A stretch of 64,000 bases of DNA from Actinomadura sp. NBRC 104412 (GTDB lineage: Bacteria > Actinomycetota > Actinomycetes > Streptosporangiales > Streptosporangiaceae), in assembly GCF_030269515.1 (NCBI RefSeq), contig NZ_BSTM01000014.1, positions 112,851 through 176,850 of the forward strand, given 5' to 3'. Under the pieces are notes generated by a model that did no database searches, had not been told where the DNA came from, and was given only the letters and a program-made list of their open reading frames with translations. Made by a program: the position numbers and the translations under genes. Shown here one piece after another: positions 44,524 through 53,221 of the stretch (its first letter is position 1; every line of letters begins with the position of its first letter).

Positions 44524-45080
44524 CCGGTCAGGAGGTCGTGTTCGCGCTGCTGGGCGTGGTCGCCGTGGGCGCGGCGGTCCTGGTGGTGACGACGCGGCGG
44601 CTTGTGCACGCGGCGCTGTGGCTGGTGGTGTCGTTCGGCGCGCTGGCCGGCGGCTACCTGGTGCTGACGGCCGAGTTCGTCGCCTGGGTGCAGGTGCTGA
44701 TCTACGTGGGCGCGGTCGTCGTGCTGCTGCTGTTCGGCATCATGCTGACCCGCGCCCCGATCGGCGAGTCGCGCGAGCTGGACTCCGGCAACCGCTGGGC
44801 GGCGCTGACCGTGGCGGTGGCGACCGCGGCGGTGCTGGTGACCGTGATGGTGATGGGCTTTCGCGACACGTACACGCCGCTGCGTGCGGGCGGCGGCTCG
44901 GCGGACGCGCTGGGAGCCGGGGTGTTCCGTACGTGGGTGCTGCCGTTCGAGGTGTTGTCGGTGCTTCTGCTGGCCTCGCTCGTCGGCGCGATCGTCCTCT
45001 CCCGTTCGGACATCGGCCCCAGCCCGGAGGGGACGGGTCCGGACGAGGCGGCGCGGTCCGATTCCGGCGGTGAGGGCTGA
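44520..45080 (+). CDS. nuoJ: NADH-quinone oxidoreductase subunit J (cluster 2)
   Basis: 186 residues, five membrane helices, normal bacterial length (cluster 1 copy is 312). TM3 segment VQVLIYVGAVVVLLLFGIML is conserved. GTG start on the nuoI stop; TGATG junction with nuoK. Confidence 0.93.
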   Translation: MTGQEVVFALLGVVAVGAAVLVVTTRRLVHAALWLVVSFGALAGGYLVLTAEFVAWVQVLIYVGAVVVLLLFGIMLTRAPIGESRELDSGNRWAALTVAVATAAVLVTVMVMGFRDTYTPLRAGGGSADALGAGVFRTWVLPFEVLSVLLLASLVGAIVLSRSDIGPSPEGTGPDEAARSDSGGEG

Positions 45081-45499
45081 TGCATCTGGCCTACCCCCTG
45101 GTGGTCGCCGCACTGCTGTTCTCCGTGGGCGTGTACGGCGTGCTCGCGCGGCGTAACGCGATCCTGGTCCTGATGTCGGTCGAGCTCATGCTGAACGCCG
45201 TCAACCTCAACCTGGTCGCGTTCGACGTGTGGCTGCGCGACCGGCTGCACGGCGGCCAGGTGCTGACGCTGTTCACCATCGTGATCGCGGCGGCCGAGGT
45301 CGGGCTGGGGCTGGCGATCGTGCTGCTGGTGTTCCGCAACCGCCGGACGATCGACGTGGACAGGCTGCGCTCCCTGGCCGAGGACGGCACCGCGCCGGCC
45401 CCCGTACCGGACGGGCCGGACCCGCGCCGGGAGCAGGGGCCGGGCCAGGCCGAGCGCGGCGAGGCGGCGGCGTCGGCCGAGGGAGGCGTGACCCGGTGA
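45080..45499 (+). CDS. nuoK: NADH-quinone oxidoreductase subunit K (cluster 2)
   Basis: 139 residues: a normal three-helix NuoK of ~95 residues plus a ~45-residue polar tail. Both membrane glutamates are kept, Glu35 (SVELMLNA) and Glu73 (AAAEVGLGL), so the subunit is pump-competent in principle. Overlaps nuoL by GTGA. Confidence 0.94.
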   Translation: MHLAYPLVVAALLFSVGVYGVLARRNAILVLMSVELMLNAVNLNLVAFDVWLRDRLHGGQVLTLFTIVIAAAEVGLGLAIVLLVFRNRRTIDVDRLRSLAEDGTAPAPVPDGPDPRREQGPGQAERGEAAASAEGGVTR

Positions 45500-47499
45500 T
45501 CGCACTCGCCTCCCTGGTGATCCTGTTGCCGTTCGCGGCCGCGTTCGCCGGGATGCTGCTCGGCCCGCGCCTGTCGCGGGCGCTGCACGCACGCTCGACG
45601 GCACCCGTGCCGGGCGGCGGCCCGCGCGTCCCGGAAGGGGAGTGGCAGGAGGCGGCGGAGACGGCCCAGCGGGCGCCGCTGCGCAACGGCCCGGCGCTGC
45701 TGGCCTGCGTGCCGATCGCCGTCGCGACCGCGTTCGCCGCCGTCGTCGCGTTCGCGGTCTGGCGTGAGCCGGGCGCCAGGCTCGGCACGCTCGCGCTGAT
45801 CCCGACCGGCTCCGTCCGGATCGAGGTCGGGCTCCAGGTGGACGGCCTGGCCGCCGTGGTCGGGCTGATGGTGTGCTGCGTGGCCCTGGCCGTCCAGGTG
45901 TACTCGGTCGCCTACATGGCCAAGGACCCGCGCTACTCGTCCTACGCGGCGTTCGTGTCGCTGTTCACGGCCGCGATGCTGCTGGTGGTGTACGCGGCCG
46001 ACCTGCTCATGCTGTACGTGGGCTGGGAGATCATGGGCGTCTGCTCGTACTTCCTGATCGGCCACCACTGGGAGGAGCGGGCCAACTCGCGTGCCGCGGT
46101 CAAGGCGTTCCTGGTGACCCGGCTCGGCGACGTCGGCTTCCTGTTCGGGATCGTCGTGCTCGGCCTGGGCGCGGGCACGTTCACCGTGGACGGGGTGCTC
46201 GGCCGGGTCGCGGACCTGCCGGACACCACCGTGACCGTCGCGGCGCTGCTGCTGCTCGCCGGGGTCGCGGGCAAGAGCGCCCAGTTCCCCCTGCACACGT
46301 GGCTGCCCGACGCGATGGCCGGCCCCACCCCGATCAGCGCGCTGATCCACGCGGCCACGATGGTCGCGGCCGGGATCTACGTCGTGGCGCGCCTGTACGG
46401 GGTGTTCCTGGACGCACCCGCCGCGCTGACCGTCCTCGGCCTGCTCGCGGTGATCTCGATGGTCGGGTCGGCGCTGGCGGCGCTGGCCCAGGACGACATC
46501 AAGCGCGTGCTGGCGTACTCCACGGTCAGCCAGCTCGCCGTGATGGCGGCCGGGCTCGCCGCCGGGACGGGCACCGGGGCGATCTTCCATCTGCTCACCC
46601 ACGGCGCGTTCAAGGCGCTGCTGTTCCTCGCCGCCGGATGCGTGATCGTCGTCGCCGGGTCGAACCTGCTGCGCGACTACGGCGGCCTGCGGCGGGGCAT
46701 GCCGCTGACGTTCTGGTCGATGACGGTCGGGCTGGCGGCGCTGGTGGGCGTCCCGCCGGTCAGCGGTTGGTTCAGCAAGGACTCCATCATCGAGGCGGCC
46801 CAGCACTCAGCCCTGCACGGCGGTGAACTGCCGGTCGCGGGCGCGGCGCCGGAGGGCTGGTCCGCGTACGCGCCGCTCGCGCAGGCCCCGCCGGCACCGC
46901 ACATCCCCGGGGTCGCCGCCTGGCTCATCTACCTGGGACTGCTGCTCACCGCGGCGCTGACCGCCGCCTACGCGATGCGCGCCTGGTTGATGACCTTCTT
47001 CGGCGAGCCGCGCGGCTCGTACGAGGTCAAGGAGGCCCCGGGGCTGATGTCCTGGACGGTGGTGGTGCTCGCCGTCCCGGCCGCGATCCTCGGGTTCTTC
47101 GGTCTCGGCGCCTCCGAGCTCCGGCCGCACCTGGGCTCCGCGCTACTGGCCTTGCTGTGCGCCGTGGCCGGTGGCGGCGTCGCGTACCTCGTCTGGAGGA
47201 CGAACCCCGCGCTCGATCCGGCGCGCGCCCTCGGGCCTGCCCGTACGACGTTCGCGCGGGCCTTCTACGTGGATGAGGCGTACGCGTTCGCCATCGTCCG
47301 TCCCGTGCGGGCGCTGGCGTTCACGGTGGTCACGCTGGACAGCCGGGGGATCGACGCGCTCGTCGTCGGCATCGCCCGCGGCACCCGGCGGCTCGCCGGT
47401 CCGCTGCGCCTGCCGCAGAACGGCAACCCGCAGGGCTATCTCACCGGCCTGCTCGCCGGCATCGTCGTGATCACGGCCGGGGTGGTGATCTTCCTGTGA
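45496..47499 (+). CDS. nuoL: NADH-quinone oxidoreductase subunit L (cluster 2)
   Basis: 667 residues, GTG start on the nuoK stop. Pump residues intact: glutamate in WEIMGVCSYFLIG (about 178), lysine in GVAGKSAQFPLHTW (about 261), HAATMVAAGIYV, and KRVLAYSTVSQLAV. The long C-terminal lateral helix region and last anchor helix (FLTGLLAGIVVITAGVV-like) are present. GTGA overlap with nuoM. Confidence 0.95.
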   Translation: MIALASLVILLPFAAAFAGMLLGPRLSRALHARSTAPVPGGGPRVPEGEWQEAAETAQRAPLRNGPALLACVPIAVATAFAAVVAFAVWREPGARLGTLALIPTGSVRIEVGLQVDGLAAVVGLMVCCVALAVQVYSVAYMAKDPRYSSYAAFVSLFTAAMLLVVYAADLLMLYVGWEIMGVCSYFLIGHHWEERANSRAAVKAFLVTRLGDVGFLFGIVVLGLGAGTFTVDGVLGRVADLPDTTVTVAALLLLAGVAGKSAQFPLHTWLPDAMAGPTPISALIHAATMVAAGIYVVARLYGVFLDAPAALTVLGLLAVISMVGSALAALAQDDIKRVLAYSTVSQLAVMAAGLAAGTGTGAIFHLLTHGAFKALLFLAAGCVIVVAGSNLLRDYGGLRRGMPLTFWSMTVGLAALVGVPPVSGWFSKDSIIEAAQHSALHGGELPVAGAAPEGWSAYAPLAQAPPAPHIPGVAAWLIYLGLLLTAALTAAYAMRAWLMTFFGEPRGSYEVKEAPGLMSWTVVVLAVPAAILGFFGLGASELRPHLGSALLALLCAVAGGGVAYLVWRTNPALDPARALGPARTTFARAFYVDEAYAFAIVRPVRALAFTVVTLDSRGIDALVVGIARGTRRLAGPLRLPQNGNPQGYLTGLLAGIVVITAGVVIFL

Positions 47500-49049
47500 T
47501 CTTCGTGCTGATGACGGCGATCCCGCTCGCCGGGGCGGCCCTGCTCCTGCTACTTCCCGAGTCCCGCTTCCTGCCGGGGGACACCGCCGTCCGCCGGTAC
47601 GGGCTGGGCGTCTCGGGCGCGACGCTGCTGGTGGCGCTGTCGGCGGTCGCGGCGTTCGACTACGGCGCCACGTCCCGCGTCCAGTTGGAGATCGACCACG
47701 CCTGGGCGCCCGCCATCGGGCTCCGCTTCCACCTCGGCGCCGACGGGATCTCCCTGCCGCTGGTGGTGCTGACCGCGCTGCTGACCTTCCTGTGCCTGCT
47801 GCACGTCACCAAGCACCCGCCCGCGGGCGGCGGCGCGCGGCTGCTCGTGGCGCTGCTGCTGGTCCTGGAGGTCGGGCTGATCGGCACCTTCGTCGCGCTC
47901 GACCTGGTGCTGTTCTTCGTGTTCTTCGAGGTCGTCCTGATCCCGATGTACGTGGTCATCGCCCGCTGGGGAGGCCCGGGGCGCCGCGCCGCCGCGTACA
48001 AGTTCATCTTCTACACGCTGCTCGGTTCCGGCCTGCTGCTCGCCGGGATGCTGCTGGTCGCGGTGAACGCGGGCACCCTCGACATGACCGAGCTGGCCCG
48101 GCTCCAGGGCGAAGGCGTCACCCGCGGCGTCCAGATCACCGCGTTCCTGCTGATGGTGGTGGGGTTCGGCGTCAAGGCGCCGATGTGGCCGCTGCACACC
48201 TGGCTGCCGGACGCGCACACCGAGGCGCCGACCGTCGGCTCGGTGCTGCTCGCCGGGGTGCTGCTGAAGATGGGCACCTACGGCCTGGTCCGCGTGGCGC
48301 TGCCCGCCGCGCCCGAGGGAGCCGAGGTCTGGGCGCCCTGGCTGGGACTGCTCGCCGTCGCCGGGATCGTGTACGGCGCGCTGGCCTGCCTGGCCCAGCG
48401 CGACCTCAAGCGGATGATCGCGTTCTCGTCGGTCGGGCACATGGGCTTCGTGCTGCTGGGCATCGCCACCCTCACCCCGGTCGGGATCAACGCCGCGCTG
48501 TTCGGCAACATCGCGCACGGGCTGATCACCGGGCTGCTGTTCTTCCTGGCCGGTGCGATCAAGGACCGGTACGGCACGGGCGACCTGGACGCGCTCGGCG
48601 GCGGCATGCTGGGCGCCGCGCCGAGGCTCGCCTCGTTCCTGACCTTCGCGTCCGTGGCCAGCCTCGGGCTGCCGGGGCTCGCCGGGTTCTGGGGCGAGAT
48701 GCTCGCGCTCGTCGGCGCGTACCGTCCGCACGCCGCGCTGCCCCGCGAGACGTTCGTGACCTTCATGGTCGTGGGCGGGCTCGGCGCGGTGCTGACCGCG
48801 GCCTACTTCCTGCGCCTGCTCGCCAAGATCACACATGGCCGCCCGGCGGGGGCTGCGGAGGCTTCTGGGGCTTCGGGAGCTTCGGGGGCTTCCGCGGGGG
48901 CGGCGCGCGGGCCGGTGGCGGCGATCTCGGCGTACGAGTACGCGTCCTGGGTCCCGCTGATCGTGCTGACGCTGCTGGTCGGACTGTGGCCCAAGACCCT
49001 GCTGGACGTGACGACGGCGCCGGTGCGCGCGCTGCTGGGAGGCGGCTGA
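47496..49049 (+). CDS. nuoM: NADH-quinone oxidoreductase subunit M (cluster 2)
   Basis: 517 residues, GTG start. TM5 glutamate in FFVFFEVVLIPMYVVI, TM7 lysine in GFGVKAPMWPLHTWLPDAH, and KRMIAFSSVGHMGF are conserved. A Gly/Ala/Ser-rich stretch (48840-48910) near the C-terminus is low-complexity. The stop overlaps a 12-codon mini-ORF. Confidence 0.95.
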   Translation: MIFVLMTAIPLAGAALLLLLPESRFLPGDTAVRRYGLGVSGATLLVALSAVAAFDYGATSRVQLEIDHAWAPAIGLRFHLGADGISLPLVVLTALLTFLCLLHVTKHPPAGGGARLLVALLLVLEVGLIGTFVALDLVLFFVFFEVVLIPMYVVIARWGGPGRRAAAYKFIFYTLLGSGLLLAGMLLVAVNAGTLDMTELARLQGEGVTRGVQITAFLLMVVGFGVKAPMWPLHTWLPDAHTEAPTVGSVLLAGVLLKMGTYGLVRVALPAAPEGAEVWAPWLGLLAVAGIVYGALACLAQRDLKRMIAFSSVGHMGFVLLGIATLTPVGINAALFGNIAHGLITGLLFFLAGAIKDRYGTGDLDALGGGMLGAAPRLASFLTFASVASLGLPGLAGFWGEMLALVGAYRPHAALPRETFVTFMVVGGLGAVLTAAYFLRLLAKITHGRPAGAAEASGASGASGASAGAARGPVAAISAYEYASWVPLIVLTLLVGLWPKTLLDVTTAPVRALLGGG

Positions 49050-49087
49050 TGCGTGCGCGTTCCGTGCGCGGGAAGGGCTCGGCATGA
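49049..49087 (+). CDS. Mini-ORF bridging nuoM and nuoN of cluster 2 (12 codons)
   Basis: Starts in the nuoM stop (TGATG) and ends in the nuoN start (ATGA at 49084-49087); it encodes MRARSVRGKGSA. GGGAAGGG inside it can be the nuoN ribosome site. It repeats the bridging pattern seen in cluster 1. Confidence 0.3.
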   Translation: MRARSVRGKGSA

Positions 49088-50568
49088 TCCAGGGCATCGA
49101 CTACGCGGCGATCGCGCCCCCGCTGATCGTGGTCCTGGCCGCGATCGCGCTGCTGCTCGCCGACGCGTTCGACGTCCCACGCCGCGTCCTCGGCGCGGTG
49201 TCGGGCGGCGCCCTCGCGGCGGCGCTGATCGCCGTGGTCGCGCTCGCGTCCGGCGGCCGGCGCGCCACCTTCTGCCTGCCCGGCGGGCTGCGCGGCAACG
49301 GCCCCGCGTCCTGCTCCTACGTCGCCGACGACTTCACGCTGCTGTTCCAGGGCGTGGTGCTGGCCGCCGCCGTGGTCGTGGTGCTGCTGTCGCTGCGCGA
49401 GATCGCGGACGCGCGGATGCCCGCGGGCGAGTACCACTTCCTGCTGCTCGCCGCGATCACCGGTGCCCTCGTCCTGGTGGCGGCCCGCGACCTGATCCTG
49501 CTCGTGGTGGCGCTGGAGACGCTGTCGCTGCCGGTCTTCGCGCTGGTCGCGCTGCGCCGGTACGACGGCGTCGCGTCCGAGGCGGCCGTCAAGCTCTTCC
49601 TGGTCTCGGTGGTCTCCGCCGCGATCATGCTGTTCGGGATCAGCATGGTGTACGGGGCCACCGGCGCCATGCACCTGGACCGGATCGCGCCCGCCCTGCA
49701 ACGGCTGCCCGACCACCTCTCCCCGGTGGCCGGCGTCGGAGTCGTGCTGGTGCTGGCCGGGTTCGCGTTCAAGGTCGCGGCCGTTCCGTTCCACTTCTGG
49801 GCGCCCGACGTGTACCAGGGCGCGCCGCTGCCCGTCGCGGCGTTCCTGTCCGTGGTGTCCAAGGCCGCGGGTTTCGCCGGGCTGACGATCGTCCTGGCGC
49901 TGGGCTTCCCCGCGTACGGCCACGTGTGGGGCCCGGTGGTCGCGGTGCTGGCGGCGGTCACGATGACCCTCGGCAACCTGCTCGCGCTCCGGCAGCGCAC
50001 CGCGATCCGGCTGCTGGCCTGGTCGTCCATCGCGCAGTCCGGCTACATGCTCGCGCCGCTGGCGGTCGGGCCACGGCGGCTCCCCGAGGCGGTCGCCGCC
50101 ACCATCGCCTACGTCGCGCTTTACGCCGTGATGAACCTCGGTGCGTTCGCGGTCGTCATCGGCTACGGCGCGCGCGGGAAGCGCTTCGCCGCCCTGGACG
50201 ACTTCCGCGGCCTGGCCCGTACGCGCCCGGCGGCCGGGGCGGCGCTCGCGTTCTTCCTGATCTGCCTGGCCGGGCTGCCGCCGGGCGTCATGGGGCTGTT
50301 CGCGAAGGTCGTGGTGTTCCGCGCGACCGTGGCCGGCGGGGTCACCTGGCTGGCCGTCGTCATGGCCGTCAACACGGTGATCGGGCTTTACTACTACCTT
50401 GCCTGGGCCGCCCGCCTGTTCGCCGCGCCCGCCGAACGTCCCTCCGCGCCCGTGCTTGCCGAGCCCGGACCGGCGGTACGGGCCGCCGTCGCCGCCACCG
50501 CGGCCGGTGCGCTCGTCCTCACCGTGGCGCCGCAGCTCGTTCTGCAGGCCGTGACGGCGGCGTCCTAG
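49084..50568 (+). CDS. nuoN: NADH-quinone oxidoreductase subunit N (cluster 2)
   Basis: 494 residues. Glutamate in VVALETLSLPVFALVA, lysine in GFAFKVAAVPFHFWAPDVYQGA, and the second lysine-helix region (AIRLLAWSSIAQSGYM, with Arg in place of Lys) are present. Last gene of cluster 2; htpX follows after 64 bases. Confidence 0.94.
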   Translation: MIQGIDYAAIAPPLIVVLAAIALLLADAFDVPRRVLGAVSGGALAAALIAVVALASGGRRATFCLPGGLRGNGPASCSYVADDFTLLFQGVVLAAAVVVVLLSLREIADARMPAGEYHFLLLAAITGALVLVAARDLILLVVALETLSLPVFALVALRRYDGVASEAAVKLFLVSVVSAAIMLFGISMVYGATGAMHLDRIAPALQRLPDHLSPVAGVGVVLVLAGFAFKVAAVPFHFWAPDVYQGAPLPVAAFLSVVSKAAGFAGLTIVLALGFPAYGHVWGPVVAVLAAVTMTLGNLLALRQRTAIRLLAWSSIAQSGYMLAPLAVGPRRLPEAVAATIAYVALYAVMNLGAFAVVIGYGARGKRFAALDDFRGLARTRPAAGAALAFFLICLAGLPPGVMGLFAKVVVFRATVAGGVTWLAVVMAVNTVIGLYYYLAWAARLFAAPAERPSAPVLAEPGPAVRAAVAATAAGALVLTVAPQLVLQAVTAAS

Positions 50569-50632
50569 CGGGAACGTTTCGGCTGGTCATCCCGTTGGAC
50601 CGGATAGTGGCACAAGGGGAGGCAGAACGACC

Positions 50633-51487
50633 GTGCGGCTCAACGGCGTCAAGACGGCGGCACTGATCGGCGTCCTGTCGGCACTGATGCTCACCGCGGG
50701 CTGGGCCCTGGGCGGCCGGGCGGGACTGGCGATCGCCCTGATCATCGCGCTCGGCACCAACGGCTTCGCGTACTTCTTCAGCGACCGGATCGCGCTGCGC
50801 TCCATGCGCGCCCACCCGGTCAGCGAGGTCGAGGCGCCGATGCTCTACCGGATCGTCCGGGAACTGGCGACCTCGGCCAGGCAGCCGATGCCCCGGCTGT
50901 ACGTGTCGGAGACCATGCAGCCCAACGCGTTCGCCACCGGCCGCAACCCGCGCAACGCCGCGGTCTGCTGCACCCGCGGCATCCTGCGCATCCTGGACGA
51001 GCGCGAGCTGCGCGCCGTCCTCGGCCACGAGCTGTCGCACGTCTACAACCGCGACATCCTCATCTCCTCCGTGGCCGCCGCGATCGCGACGGTGATCACC
51101 TACCTGTCCTATCTGGCGATCTTCCTGCCGGTGGGGCGCGGCGAGGACGACGAGGGCCCCGGAGTGCTGGGCGCCCTGCTGATGCTGGTCCTGGGCCCGG
51201 TGGCGGCGACGGTCGTCCAGTTGGCGATCAGCCGTACCCGCGAGTACCAGGCCGACCTGTCCGGCGCCACCCTCACCGGCGACCCGCTGGCCCTCGCCTC
51301 CGCCCTGCGCAAGATCGAGGCCGGGACGCGCGCGATGCCGCTGCCCCAGGACCCGGAGCTGGCCACCACCAGCTCCCTGATGATCTCCAACCCGTTCCAG
51401 GGCTTCGGCATCGGCCGGCTGTTCTCCACCCACCCGCCCATCGAGGAGCGCATCGCCCGCCTGGAACGCCTGGCCGGCCGCTCCTAG
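50633..51487 (+). CDS. htpX: Membrane zinc metalloprotease HtpX
   Basis: 284 residues. Degrades misfolded membrane proteins. Two N-terminal TM helices, zinc-binding HELSH at about 132-136 (VLGHELSHVYNRD), third ligand region SRTREYQADLSGA, then two further helices before it and C-terminal FSTHPPIEERIARLE. GTG start with GGGGAGG 13 bases upstream. An htpX gene after the partial nuo cluster is also found in Streptomyces as far as I know. Confidence 0.95.
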   Translation: MRLNGVKTAALIGVLSALMLTAGWALGGRAGLAIALIIALGTNGFAYFFSDRIALRSMRAHPVSEVEAPMLYRIVRELATSARQPMPRLYVSETMQPNAFATGRNPRNAAVCCTRGILRILDERELRAVLGHELSHVYNRDILISSVAAAIATVITYLSYLAIFLPVGRGEDDEGPGVLGALLMLVLGPVAATVVQLAISRTREYQADLSGATLTGDPLALASALRKIEAGTRAMPLPQDPELATTSSLMISNPFQGFGIGRLFSTHPPIEERIARLERLAGRS

Positions 51488-51741
51488 ACGTCAGGCGGCT
51501 GCCGTCCGCCGTGGAGCATCACCGCGGCATCGTGCCCGCCCTCGTGGACAGGATCGGTTCGGGTCGCGTCCATGAGCCGCCCACAGCGAAGATCACCGCC
51601 GCGTCGCCGTGGCGAACTCCGCACCGCAGCCCCGTCGGGGGGTACGGGGCGGGATGCTCCGCGCCGCCACGGCGTCCAGCTCGCTCGGCCGCGTCCCGCC
51701 TCCCGCATGACCTCCCACTCGCCGAAACCTCGGTACGTCGA

Positions 51742-52977
51742 TCATCGCCCTGGCCGGCGATCGAAGTCCGCCTTCCGAATCAGGGCATGGATCCCGGTGG
51801 TGCGGTCCACCACCTGAGAGACCTCGAAGTCGGCCGCCGCCGACAGGTAGGCGTACGCGACCGCCTTGGGCATCCGCAGCTCCTCGTGCAGAAACGCGAT
51901 CGCGTTGCGCACGGCCACCTTCATCGCCACGTCCAGGGACGTCACCTGCCCGCCGACACCGCCGTCCGGATCCGACAGGCCGATCGGGATCCAGTACTCG
52001 TCGTCCTCCGCGAACGGGTACTCGAAGGCCACCTCGGGCGCCTTCCCACCGGGCTTGATCACGGTCAGCCGGAACGTCCCGCGCAGCGACCCCTCCAGCG
52101 CCGTGAGCGCGACCTCCCCGTCCCCCTGCGCGTAGTGCGGGTCGCCCACGAAGAACAACGCCTCCGGAACCTGCACGGGCAGGTACAGCGTCGACCCGAC
52201 CCCGAGCTCGTTGATGTCGAGGTTCCCGCCCGCGATCGTCGGCGGCACCGAATGCACCCGCTCGGCCGTGTCGGTCGCCACGCCCATGATCCCCATGAAC
52301 GGATCCAGCGGGAACCGCACCCCGGGCATCACCCCGTGCCCCCGCTTCACCGGCGTGAACACCGAGATGTTCTGGAACTCGTTCAGGTACGGGCGCGTCT
52401 CCGGGTCGTCCTTGATGCTCTCCGGGTACTCGCCGGGCAGCGCGCCCTTCCCGTGCCGGTTCGAGACCACCCCGTACGGCACCCGCGGCTTCAGGTCCAG
52501 CACATCGATCTTGAGCACATCGCCCGGCCGCGCCCCCCGTACCGCGATCGGCCCGGTCACCACATGCGGCCCGTCCGCGTCGAAGTCATGCTCAAGATCG
52601 GACGCCGCGATCGCCCGGGCGTCCCGCAACACCGCGCCCTCGGGCACCCCGTGATCGCCGAAGAAGGCCACGGGATCGCGCCCCTGATCCTCCAGGATCC
52701 CCTCATGCGACACCGTGTCGACCGTCACGATGCTCCCCGAACCGACCCGCAGCACCGGCTTGGCCGTACGGTTCGGCAGGAACCCCCAGCTCACCGTCTC
52801 CGGCGACGACCCCAGATAGGCGTTGGACCACTGCCGCGGCTGGAGGACCTTCGCCTCGGCCCGGCCGGCCCCTCCGACGACGCCCGCGACACCGAGTGCC
52901 GCCGCGGCCCTGAACAGACCCCTGCGTCCCAGCCCGTTCCTGAGCAGTTCGGACGCCCGTGCACCATCGCTCACCAT
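51742..52977 (-). CDS. Tat-exported acetamidase/formamidase family protein
   Basis: 411 residues. N-terminal twin-arginine signal GRRGLFRAAAALGVAGVVGGA, then a fold typical of FmdA/AmdA amidases that hydrolyse formamide or acetamide to ammonia: VSHEGIL, GPIAVRGARPGDVLKIDVL, GVMPGVRFPLDPFMGIMGVA, and GGNLDINELGVGSTLYLPV with VGDPHYAQGDGEVA. Usual family members are cytoplasmic, so export is noteworthy. The substrate is not readable from sequence. Convergent with htpX across 254 bases without a gene. Confidence 0.88.
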   Translation of the reverse strand: MVSDGARASELLRNGLGRRGLFRAAAALGVAGVVGGAGRAEAKVLQPRQWSNAYLGSSPETVSWGFLPNRTAKPVLRVGSGSIVTVDTVSHEGILEDQGRDPVAFFGDHGVPEGAVLRDARAIAASDLEHDFDADGPHVVTGPIAVRGARPGDVLKIDVLDLKPRVPYGVVSNRHGKGALPGEYPESIKDDPETRPYLNEFQNISVFTPVKRGHGVMPGVRFPLDPFMGIMGVATDTAERVHSVPPTIAGGNLDINELGVGSTLYLPVQVPEALFFVGDPHYAQGDGEVALTALEGSLRGTFRLTVIKPGGKAPEVAFEYPFAEDDEYWIPIGLSDPDGGVGGQVTSLDVAMKVAVRNAIAFLHEELRMPKAVAYAYLSAAADFEVSQVVDRTTGIHALIRKADFDRRPGR

Positions 52978-53126
52978 GCCCCGGACGCTAGGCCCGCCGT
53001 GTTACCGCCATATTCCAGGCGTGTTCCCGCCGTATCTCGGCGAACCACCCTGCTCGCGACCCCGTCAAACCACATGTGAACGCGCCGGACTCCCTCAGCG
53101 GGGGAGGGGGGCCGGCGCGTTCCCTT

Positions 53127-53218
53127 GTGGGGGGCGACCCCCCACACCCCCCGGAAAAGCCGAACGGGCCGGCTCCCTCCGCTCCGCTGGCGCTCCGCTC
53201 CGGGAACCGGCCCGTTCG
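53127..53218 (-). repeat. Two-hairpin element just after the yajQ stop
   Basis: In yajQ orientation, four bases after the TGA: arm CGAACGGGCCGG (plus-strand 53207-53218), loop with GGAGCGGAGCG and a second CGGAGCGGAGG, returning arm CCGGCCCGTTCG (53161-53172), then GGCTTTTCCGGGGGGTGTGG and a hairpin at 53127-53145 (GTGGGGGGCGACCCCCCAC). The arms are a perfect 12-bp match and differ wholly from those at nuoB and korB, while loop and second hairpin are conserved. Likely acts as the yajQ 3' end. Confidence 0.85.
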
Positions 53219-53221
53219 CCG

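Noticed and set aside
39867..50568. Cluster 2 as a membrane-bound hydrogenase or a decaying duplicate of nuo.
   Set aside because: There is no hydrogenase large subunit or CxxC nickel site, subunits are full length, and all catalytic and pump residues I could check are conserved.
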